NCBI GenBank assembly: GCA_026874595.1
Contig: CM049318.1
Coordinates: 33,317,956 to 33,381,955 of the forward strand
Reading direction: 5' to 3'
From: Sipunculus nudus
Lineage: Eukaryota > Annelida > Sipuncula > Golfingiida > Sipunculidae
DNA: 64,000 bases
In this document: piece after piece, positions 25,301-37,300 of the stretch
Position numbering within the stretch: the stretch's first letter is position 1
Layout of the letters: each line of letters begins with the position of its first letter
Made by a program: the position numbers and the translations under genes
The notes under the pieces: model-generated
Databases searched by the model: none
Seen by the model: only the letters and a program-made list of their open reading frames with translations
Told to the model about the DNA's origin: nothing

Positions 25301-28300
25301 GCATGAAGGAATAACTAATTGATTTTGAGGTCAGCTGGTCAGGAGGTTAAAGGTTGCAGGTCTACGTTATTCACTCATTGGTTGCCAAGTAATTACACCC
25401 GGCCAGATGTAATTGGTTAGTAGTTACCCACCATTTAGAAAGAATCCAGTTGATATGTGGGCAAAAGGCCAAGGTCATAGGTCAGGTCAACTTATTTTGT
25501 AGACCATCTCTATTTTTCTTGTATATATAAGCTTGCACTCCAGCTGGTACATCTCACCGTGTGGCTGTAATTGTGAGTGACAGTGGTGACATATGACTCC
25601 CTTTTGTATCAGGCTATTAAGTGATAAGGCTGAGTGATAAGTACCTCGTTACTGCATAACAAAACACTGTTGTTGGAATACTTCAGCCAGGAATTAACAC
25701 TATGAGAGTATAGTATTAAGGTTTAGCTACTGATTTATAAGATGATGGGAACATTTTGCAGTTTATTTTATGGAATCATAGCAATAAATTTAGATTCCTA
25801 GATATCTGAATATTTTTATATAAATCACCACATATAAAAGCAAGTGTTTGTTCTCATAATATGTGGATGTGTACTTGATTTAGGATGGCTTTATTTTATT
25901 ACAAGACTCTTAGTCATGCTTTCTGCATTTCTTTTCTTTCAGGTTTTGCAGTTTACCAACCCTGCTGACCCCATTGAAAAGCAGAGTGATAATAAAAAAT
26001 ATTGGACCTACACTTTTACATTTGCATATCTGTAAATCTGATATGAGCGCCTGAACATGCCTTTTGAATTGTTTTGGACATCCATTACTGTAACATCATT
26101 TGGAGAATTTGCCCCAAGCTTGGTCTCTTATTGGAGGATGTGTGATATCAAATGTCAGACTTGTCAGAAATCCATTATGTCTGCCAGTTAGCCACCATAG
26201 AAATCCTTTTTTCAGTGCAGTTTCAGTAATTTTCCTTCAATTTTTGGTCCTATTTAGAGAATGGTTGTTGTCTGATTTCACACCTGTCAGAAGTCCAAAA
26301 TGGCCACCAGGCAACCATCTTTAAATTCCTTTTGATCATATTATCTCAAGAACTGTTAAAGTGAAGGCAGTCAGACGTATATTAATGTAATCTTGCAAAG
26401 GATTGGGTCAAATATTTCTTAATAAATATTATCATCATAAATGAAAGTGCAGTACAGTTGGCTTGTATTGAATAAAAATTCATACAGAAGCACCTGTTTC
26501 TCAATAATTCTTGCATGGATTTCCTTGATTTTTTGCTATATATTTTGATCTTATATTTGCCCTTTGTGGTGTTCCTTTTGAGACTGACAGGTATCAAGTA
26601 AGCTATGGGAATAGTTCTGGAGAAGAAGAAGAAGAAAGTTTATTCTGGAAATAAAGGCCATAGTTCTAGATACCTTAACAATCATACATTTTCCTCAGAC
26701 CATCAATTCACTGTGTTTTAACCAGACATAGGTGATATATATTTCTGTTGTCGTAGAAAATTTCAACAAATTGGCAAATTGGTTCTTCAAAATTTGACTG
26801 GAAGTTGTGAATCTCAGCCCATGATGTCGCAGGTCATGCTTGGCAGCTGAGTGTCATGACCCATGGGTCACTTGTTATTCTCAGCCTTAAGGATTTGATA
26901 AGTCAGCCTGAAATTGTGCATATCTGTACATCTCTGATAGCTTCGTTGTATACAAGACTTGAGGCGTCATCTAAAATTATTTTTGGTTTCATCATCTGTG
27001 CACATAGCTCAACAGTGGTTTGAAATATGTGCCTGAAATTTTGCATGTCCATACATCTTTGATGGCTTTATCATACACAGAACTGATGGTGCCACCTGCA
27101 ATCATTTTTGTGTTGTGTACATCCATGCCATTATTTCAGGAGTGAAATTTGTGTAAATGATGCTTGTACTCGGGTTCATTTTGTTTAGTACTTGCTTTGT
27201 ACATGTACATGTCATACATGTATATGAAAAGTAATCAAGCTATGGTCAAGCCTGTTATCATGGAAGCATTATGCCTGATGTATATCCCATTGCACAGGTT
27301 CCCATTAGGCCTGTATGCCTTGTTATCATGGTTAACTATTCCATTGATTAGGTCCATATTAAGTCACTCAGACCAATATATTTATGTGCGTGTCAGCTAT
27401 GTCCCTTGATGGTGTCACTGTTTCTTATTCAGCTGGATGTTAAGGCCCACAGGCAGCTTGTTAATGAAAACCATATATTCAGTCACTAATATGTTTTTTT
27501 CTTTCAGGTCCAAGCAAAGAAGTAGAAAATCACGAAGTAGAAGTAGAGAGCGCAATAGATATGCAAGATATTCTAGATCAAGGTCAAGAGGAAGAAGGTC
27601 AAGGTCACCTAGTTATTCTCCACAAAAAACTAGCACCTCATCCAGACTCACTCATTCCACTGTTCAATACGCCACCAGTCTGGCAGCAGAACTGAGTAAG
27701 CATCGCAAAGCTAGAGAGAAAAAATTAGAAGCACAAAAGAAAACAGAAAATCAAAGTTCCAATGACAATTATGTTCACGGGACCAAACCAAGCCAAAGCA
27801 GCCGTGAGGCTGAGCCAGCTAAACCTGCCTTAAAGGAAGAAAGAAAAGACTCTTCATCAGAAAAAGTGCACCTTCAAAATCCCAGGGAAAATATCGTGAT
27901 TACTAGGACAATAGAGCCGGAGGAACCTCCAAGCAAGTACGAAAATATTGTAGTGAAAGTTGACGTTAAAACAGAGGGTGATGATAGACAGGAATCAAGG
28001 GTTGTGAAAGCCACTGGTTCACAGGTGCTAGCTCCACCAGTTCCAGAAATAGGACCTCCGCCGCTGCCAGAGATTGTAGATCAAAATAGGCCTCGTACAG
28101 GTCACAAACCTCCGTTACCGACCTCTCCCTACCATCGCAGTGCTGGTGTTAAAAGGACGTTAGGTAGGGGTTCAACACTTCCGGATTTACCACTTCCCCC
28201 GGTGGGACCAAATGACGATACAATAGATGATTCAGACCATAGTCCATACAGGTAAGCTTTTTAGTAACTTATAATGTTTTATGTGAGCATGCTTGTTACA

Positions 28301-31300
28301 TTTGTTACAATTTTATGTTTGTATTTTTAATCAGAACCATAATCGCATAGATATGGATTTTCTTTTCAGGAGAACCATAGGACTGTTGGGTTTTTTTTTT
28401 TTTTTAAGAATAGGTCCATGGCCTGTAGATGGCACTGTCTATTGAATGAGGATGAAGGTATCTATATGATAAGAATGATACATTATTATTAAGCCTTCAG
28501 GATTTCAGGTATAAATGCCTTGGGTGAAGAATAATCCAGAAGTCATAACCTGTAGTTAAGACATTTGAGAGAATCTCGGAGGTTCTATAAAGAGATTTCA
28601 CCATTATGCCATTTAAGGCACTGGCAGGGTTTGAACGGGGGACCTTCAGCTCTGAAGTCCAATGCCTTAACCACTAGGCTATGTACCTACCCCATAGAGC
28701 TTTCTACATTGACAGCATGTGCAGTATCCCTCTGGACACCTGATATCTCTTTAGTCTGCCGTTTGAAATTTCTGCAATTTGCATTAAAGTCTGTAATTGT
28801 ATCCCAGGACAAAGTCGGGGGATACTATGTTTTCATACTGGTCCCGCCGCCGCCGCATATATATCTTGTTGGCGCGATAACTCAAAAAATATTTCAGGGA
28901 TCTTTACCAAACTTGGTATATGTATAGATATGGGTGAGAGGACGACGCCTATTTAAAAATGAGGTCATGACCTTTATTAGGAGAGTGTCCTTGACCATGA
29001 AAAGGTCCAGTTTTGGGGAAATTCACACAAATTCTTAAATATCTCAAGAAATCTTGCATGGATTGATCCTAAAATCAAAATCAAGATACCCCAAAAATTG
29101 CCACTTGACAGTACTGTGAGCATTAGAAGTCATAAACTAATGGACAGATTTCTTTTATATTATGCATATATACATGGATATGGGTTATGGGATGATGTTT
29201 ATTGTATCCCCAGACAAAGTCGGGGGATACTAAGTTTTCATACTGGTCCCGCCGCCGCATATAAATCTTGTTGGCCCGATAACCCAAAAAAATATTTCAC
29301 GGAACTTTACCAAACTTGGTATATGTATAGATATGGGTAAGAGGACGACGCCTATTTAAAATGAGGTCATGACCTTTACTAAGAGAGTGTCCTTGACCTT
29401 GAATAGGTCCAATTTTGGGGAAAATCACACAAATTCTTAAATATCTCAAGAAATCTTGCATGGATTTATCCCAAAATCAAGTTGATGGAAGATCATGGAT
29501 AGGGTTGTCATGTTCCAGAAACTGGTGGCGCCACCTATTATTCTTTACTTGTTTTCGTGCCATTTAATACCCCCAAAATTGCCCCCTTACAGTACTGTGA
29601 GCATTATATGTCAAAAACTAATGGACAGATTTCTTTTATATTATGCATATACATAGGTATGGTTATGGGATGATGTTTATTAAAATTGGGGTCATGACCT
29701 TTCCTATGATAGTGGCCTTGACCTTGAATATTGCCATATATGGTGAAAATCACACACCTCTTATGATATCTCCAGTGTTGATAGCCATATGGATTTCAAA
29801 CATGACTCATGTATGGCCCACCACTAAAGTAAGAACCCTATAGGTTCTAGGGTCATGAGGTCAAAGGTCAAGGTCACTGGACTGGCATTTTAAAAGATAC
29901 TGTGGATGCATTTTAAGCCAAACTTTCATCCCAGGTCTTCCATCTTGAATATATAGCTCACTTGCCAGTAGTGGATGATCCATATAAATTTTGGGGTCAA
30001 AGGTCAAGGCCACAGGAGCTAACTGTCCAAAAATTAGTTTCTGGATGATAATTCCTGCTTTTATTGATGTATTGATTTCAAATTTGTCTTATATATGTCC
30101 CATTGAAAAAGCAAGACTCCAATTGATTTTGGAGTCATGAGGTCAAAGGTCAAGGTAACAGGACACATCTTTAAAAAGATTGTGGATGCATTTTCAGCCA
30201 AACATTTCATCTCAGACCTTTCATCTTGCACATATAAGTCATCTGCCAATAGAGGAAGACCCCTATCAGTTTTGAGGTCACAAGGTCAAAGGTGAAGGTT
30301 ACAGGAGCTATCTGTCCAAAAATTAGTTCTTGGATGATAATTCCTGCTTTTTTTGATGTATGGATTTCAATCTTGACTTGTATATGTCCCATTGGAAAAG
30401 CAAGACCCAAATTGATTTTTGGTCAACAATAAAAAAAGCCCACTACATGACCCTATCATTCGGCTGGTGATAATGGCTTTACATATTCTGCGTGTCCCAG
30501 CAGGTGGTTCTGGTGGGCTTTATTCGAGCTGTCTTGGTGTAGGTCCGGCCTGTTAACAGATGTATGGGATTCTGTGTTGTACCTGTGGATGCTGTTGTTA
30601 TCAGGACTCCTCAGATATTACTGCTTTACCACCTGTGCATGCTGGTGGCTAGATCAGCTCCCTGCTTGGCTTAGTGACATCTTCCTCTTTGAATTCAATC
30701 AAAATTTCACGCTTGGGAGCACCCTGGGAACTGATCTTAGACCCTTCCAAATGGAGTGCTCACTGGGCTTTATACATCTTCAGTCAGACCCTTTCAGTCC
30801 ATTTCTGCTGACTATACAAATGTTCTGTTTTCTGTTCTAAGCTATAGCCATGCTGATCTATATATTTTGATCACTGAAAACACTTGAAAGCACACCTTCA
30901 GTGGAACATTGCAGTTATGTTGCTTTGTTTCAACTTGTGAATAATAATATTGTTACCCTGAAGCGGATGACGTTTTTTCCTTACTCAACTGAGCTGATTG
31001 TCTGTCTAAAATAATATATGTCAGTTTAAAATAAAACCTGATATACTCAGAGTTAATGATATTGAGGTGATTCCAGAATAAATGAACCAAATTTTGTTAA
31101 ATATCTGCTGTACTTAGTCTTTTAGCAAGTAACCCTTGTAACCTATAAACATTATTTAACTATTTACAGTGAGCCTCCTGCCAGGAAGGAGCCCCTCCCG
31201 AAGAAGCGAGGTATCCGAGACTTGCCGATGCCCCCCATGGTTGATGAAGCAGATACGTCTGATATGGATGATATTGACAGCACATCCACTCCACCGTCAC

Positions 31301-34300
31301 GATCGTTTAAAGGCTTAACATCCCAGCCACAAACACCCGACAGGTATGGGCAGTTAACAACTCCCTTGGGACTACTGTAAGATTCTCAATAGAATATGCG
31401 TTATATTTTGGGATAATGTCATTAATAAATAGAGGAATTTTGGAGTTCACCTGGAACTTTGTAGCCTGGTGCCAGCACATCCCTGGCCAGTGTTTCATTC
31501 ATATTTACGCTGAATGTTTAATAAAACAAATAACACACATGTATTTTTGGCTTTGATGCTTTCCCGTCATGTGCCAGGCGTCAGGAAAAACTGCATGTTG
31601 CAACTGCCCGCCGCTTCCTTGCTTGAGCCAATCCCTGGTCATTTTCTCATTCATCAATGCACTGAACATTTTATAAAAATGAATAACACATTACGAGGTA
31701 TAGCAGAGTATTTGTTTGCTGTATGTGATCACATGGTTATCTCGGATTGTTGGATGAATCCTATTTTGTAAGATAGGAGATAGTGATGGGTTTTAGATAA
31801 AGTAAGGTGCTTATTCTATTAAGGACTTGAGCGGAAGTAATATGTGTGCATTGATGAGTAAACATTCTAAGCATTTTAGATGTGCATATTCTAATGAAGG
31901 AGCCTAGTTTGTTTAGAACTTTACAGTAGATATATATTTATATATATTAGTTTATGTTATATATTAGTTCATATTGAGTTCATCCAACATGCTTCCCACT
32001 TGTAATAAATATAAAAGTAATACGCAGTTATGATGATTTGATCACAAACTGATTTATAGGATTTTCTATTAGAGATTTTTACGTATTAAATGCCAATTTT
32101 GTTAACAGAGCCAAAGATGGAAAGAATAAGGAAGCAGAGGAAAAGCCAGCCCCAAAGAAGGGTTACAAGAGGAGGTAAGAATGTAACAAATGAAGAGGCT
32201 GAAATGATCTGTATTTATAATACTGAACAAGAGGAAGAATAAAGTTCTTCTAAATTAACAATTTTTAATACTGGTATGGAAACAAATATGGAGACACTGT
32301 TATGCTGAGTAAATAAAAAACTAGGTGGAATCATACTAGTACTGTAGTACCAAACAGTTAATGTACTGAAATCTTATTTAAAGATAAGAATGGAAATTAA
32401 CTTAATTCTCATTTAGTTAAAGTTTAATTGCTATCACTAGCACTGAAAAATGAGTAAATAACTCTTGTTCTCATGATTAATCGTTACTCATGTAATATAA
32501 ACTTGAATTTATATTTTAACAAAAATATTCAAGAAAATATTATTCTCTTGCCTAATATTTCCTATTGAAATATAAATATGAGCCTGCATTGAAAGAAAAA
32601 TATTTTAAAAGAAAAATCACTTATTTATATACTCAGTCTGTTCTCTTGACATATAAATGAGAATTAATATCTTAAAAATAAAATTATCCATGAGAATATA
32701 TTATCTCCTTAATATTCATTATTTTACTTTGAAATTGAAAAAGTGTTTTAAGTTCAGGTTCACTGCCATATATGAATAATGCTTTAGTTCAAATAAAAAG
32801 TCAGAAATTTGTCATACCCTTAAAAAAAAATTGTTCAGTGAGTCTTCAAATACATGGCATAACTTTTGTATTCAAACACATGGTAATATACATATGTACA
32901 AAACATACAAATTGTATTTGCTTTTCTGTGCTAACTCTGTGCTACTTTTCATCGCAAGAACATGGAAGCTGTGCCCCGCTTGAAAAATCATTAGGTAAAT
33001 CTTAGGATATTTCATTTCCATAAAATTCAGTGATCTCTGAAAGTAAATCGCCCAAGAAGACATTTTTTATAAATGATTTAATATTTTAAACTGTTCAAGG
33101 AAATTTGGAATTCTAAATCTTTGCTTGTGTGATTTTCAGCCGACAACTGGCATCAAAGAAGATGAACGAAGAAGTTGGTGTGGATTGGGGTGAACGCTGT
33201 GTGGACGTGTTTGATTTGCTGTCTCAGGTGGGAGAGGGAACTTATGGACAAGTGTACAAAGCTAAGGACAAACAAACTGGTGCTCTGGTTGCTCTAAAGA
33301 AGGTGCGGTTAGAAAATGAGAAAGAGGGCTTCCCTATCACTGCCGTACGGGAAATAAAAATCTTGAGACAGCTCAACCATGTCAACATCGTCAACCTGAA
33401 GGAGATTGTGACTGACAAGAGGGAAGCTGTGGATTTCAGGAAAGATAAAGGTAAGTCGTAACAAATATACTCTGTTCTAAAACCCCTGTCCAACAAGTAT
33501 TTTCCTCCGCCAAAGGAGTGGTATGCCTTCATCTCTTTTCTTGTTTGTGTTTGTGTGTTTACAACATATCTCGCACATTCATAAACGAAGACTTGAGAAA
33601 TTTTCACAGCATTTTCGAAAAAAAACCAGTTAAGAATCAGTTTTATAGCAAACCTGTGAGCTTATGCGATGGTGTGGTGTCGTGCGTCGTCTGTCGTGCG
33701 TCGTCTGTTGTGCGTCGTCTGTACGTTAACCATACCTATCTCAAAAACAGCAGGAGCTAGCATCACCAATTTTTTTGCAAATAATCAGTCATCCAAAAAA
33801 CTATATCGGATTTTGTTTATTTTTTTCCTAATTGCATTTTCTTAGATTTTATAGGGAAAAAGCTAAAAAAGCTTTAAAAATCTTCTTCTCAGAAAATGTC
33901 CAGCCAAATTGTCCAATATTTCACAGAAATGATCCCTGGAATAATCTTTCTCAAGTTTGTTCGAATGGTTCCAGTTCGGAGATTTTTGGCCGAGATACAC
34001 TAGCTTGAACTTTGTTAACTGTGCAAAAAAGCATATTAAAATTTAAATCTCAGAAACGGCTGTAGCTATCATCACCAAATTTTATGCAAATGTTGGTCAC
34101 ATAGGTCATATCTGAAATTGAGGTTTTGGTGGCGCCACCTGCATCTGCCTTTTTTGTACAGGGTCATCAGTGCCTGTATCACATTGAGGGCTATAAAAAA
34201 CTTCTTCTCTGAGACCATTTGGCATAAATTTTTATTATCGTTCAGAAATGATCCTAGGGTAGTGCTTTCTGAAGTTTGTTCAAATGGTCTCTTTTCAGTG

Positions 34301-37300
34301 TCTTTTGGCTAAGTTATGGGAAGCTGAATTTAGTCATATGCCATAACAGCCCATTTTAGCTCAGTGGCTTCAAAAATCTTCTTCTCAAAAACCACTGGGC
34401 CTAATTCTTAATTCTCTAATATTAATTATCCTCAGATGTTGATAATTCAAGTTTGTTCAAATGGTTTTGGTTCAGTGATTTTTGGCTGTATTTATGAGTT
34501 AAAAACCTGCAAAATGTTTTTCGACTGATGCCACTGAAGCCAGTTTGTTAAATATTTTACAAGAATAATTCCTACAATAATTCTTATAATAATTGTCATT
34601 AATGGTTCAACATGAATGTTTTTTTTGGCTGAATTATGGAGATTGAATTGACTCATTTTACCATATATGTTAGCTGTGTGATGCTGTTACATCTAGCCTG
34701 GCACCAGTTTATCAGCATCTATTACATCATGCCACTAGACATTTAGATTTCAGGTTATCTTTGGTTAATATTGACAAGAAAGTTTTTTGACAGCTTTTAA
34801 AAAATTTAGATTTATGATTTAAGTTATTCATCATACCAGGCAATGTTACAATCATGGATATTCAGCTCTCTGTGGCTATATAAAGACAACTGTACGTGGA
34901 TTATAAATTATTGGTATCCCTACTTAACTTAATTCAAGAATTTGCCATTAATGAGATATATCTGTATTTTAATTTTGCAATCAGTATGCATCCGTAATAA
35001 TTTTACATATATTCCTGATTTCTTTTTTATAAAAAGTCAGCTGAAAAGCATTTTGTATTTGGAAAACAAATTTCAAAGTTATTTCAAGTAGGGACCACTT
35101 TTGTGTTCAGATGGCAGCACTTGGTTTCCATTGGCAGATTGCAAGTGCCTTGATGTTGGCCATTAGCCAAGATGATGTCAGCTCTATAAATAGTTTTGGC
35201 ACAGTGCCAGGATTGGAAGAAGTGCAGCCAGGTATAGGTCAAGAGTTCACTCAGTGCAGTAGCTGCATTCTATTTATAGCTTTGCAGACTGCTCACTGCA
35301 TCATATTTGGCTCCAAAGTTCAGCCTGAATCTATTTATAGCTTTGGCAGACTGCCAGCTGTGTCAGATTATGCAACAGGTCAAGAGTTCACTCAGTGCAG
35401 CCAGGTACAGGTCAAAAGTTCACTCAGTCTAGCCAGGTGCAGGTCAAGAGTTCACTCAGTGCAGTAGCTTGAGGCAGCAATTTGTCACAGGTCACTTGGG
35501 GGCAACTGCCTTACTCACCTAAGCCTTGTCAGCCCAGTGCATCAAACTCTGATGTATTGGACTGATATTTTGACTTGTCTATGCGTCTTTGATGGTATTT
35601 TCATTTACAAGACAGGTGGTGCCACGTACATTGACTTTTGCACAGTGTATGTGCCTGCTTATTTCTACAGAGGAATTTGATATATTAGCCTGAAATTGGG
35701 CGTATTTAGATAGCTTTGTCGTATACAAGACATGTGGTGCCACCTAAAATAATTTTTGCACAATGTGTGTCCCTGCTTATTTCTCAGGAGGGGTTTGATA
35801 TATCAGTCTGAAAATTGGCATATGTGTATATCTCTGATAGCTTCATTGTATACAAGACTGGTGGTGCCAGCTAGAATCGTTTTTGTGTTGTGTGCACCCA
35901 TGCCAGAATTTCAGCAGTGATGTGAGTGTAATTGTTTCTTATTCAAAATGTTTAGTACCTGCATTGTTCATATACATGAAAAGTAATGGTCCAGCATTGA
36001 AGCATTATACCTGGTGTATTTTCCCAATGCACAGGTTCGCATTAGGCCTGTAGGCCTTGTTTATGTGGATCCGGTAGAGGATCAGGATTCAGGAACATCA
36101 TTCCGTAGATTTTAGATTTATATTTATTTCATTCCCTACAATAATACATTTATCACAGGAGGTGGTATGGTGATTCATAATAATTTGTGATTAATCTTTT
36201 ATCATAGACCAGTAAGTCATCCAGCAGCTCCCATCTCTCATGAAAGTAATAATATTCTTTCCTCTATGTTTCGTTTTTCAAGTATAAATATAGTTGCATA
36301 AATAATTTGGCTCACAGCCAAACTCACAGATGATGTAGGTGAAAGTTTAGAAAACAAATTTGCCTATTGCCATTTAGTGTGAAAGTTTTGAACTAATCTG
36401 ATGAGGATGAAATTACATTTATCCAAAATGGATTTATGTTGGACTGAACTCCCAAAATTTTATTACCCCTACACTTAAAATATATTCAACCATTCTCCAG
36501 TTATTTTGCATGCACATATGTAGACACAAGTGAAGACATTTAGACACAAGTGAAGTCATAGAGACACAAGTGAAGACAGTAGACAAAAGTGGAGACCTGT
36601 AGACACAAGTGGGGACCTGTAGGCATAGGGGAAGACATGTAGACGCAAATGGAGACCTGTAGACACAAATGGAGATCTGTAGACACGGGGGAAGACCTGT
36701 AGACACAAGTGGAGACATATAGACACAAGTGAAAACAGCAATCCTTTCCAGCAGTTCATTTTGCACAGAATTAAAAAAGCTTAATCTGTTGTTTGACAGG
36801 AGCCTTTTACCTCGTGTTTGAGTACATGGATCATGATCTCATGGGTTTACTGGAGTCCGGGATGGTCCACTTCAAAGATGAGGACGTGGCCTCGTTCATG
36901 AAGCAGCTCCTGGATGGTTTGAATTACTGCCACAAGAAGAATTTTCTTCACCGTGATATTAAGTGTTCCAATATTCTTATGAATAACAGGTAAGGTGACC
37001 AGCTCTTGTTCTCTTCATCATTTAAGGCAAGTTATATGTATTATATCATCAGATTGAACTTCTTATGTCTCAATGTAGCCAATCCACTCCCATTTGGGAT
37101 ATCATCTTTCTTCTCATGTAAACGGAAATATCTTTTAAATGATCTGCCAAAGTTACTACATCATTTCAAAATTGTAATTATAAAAAAATGGATTTGCCTA
37201 TGTTTCCAAATGAAAAAGCCAAAGCTAAGTATTATGGGTCTTGAAGCTCAGTAAATTCTTTAACTGTACAGCAAGCAAGGAGTAACCATATTGCATGGAA

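Noticed and set aside
28565-28927. 120-codon + strand open frame
   Set aside because: It crosses the SINE and the Helitron-like 5' end; no family motif.
33129-33140. ATG at 33129 as an alternative kinase start
   Set aside because: It lies in the intron before a good acceptor (TTTTCAG at 33139), and the exon phase fits exon 4 exactly.
35220-35465. CRISPR-like direct repeats (GGTCAAGAGTTCACTCAGT)
   Set aside because: A short degenerate tandem inside a dispersed repeat of an animal genome; spacers are not unique and no cas genes exist.
36434-36766. Three overlapping minus-strand open frames with Cys/Leu/Val/Ser-rich repeats
   Set aside because: They are created by the 20-bp minisatellite, which has no stop in any minus frame; no splice or start support.
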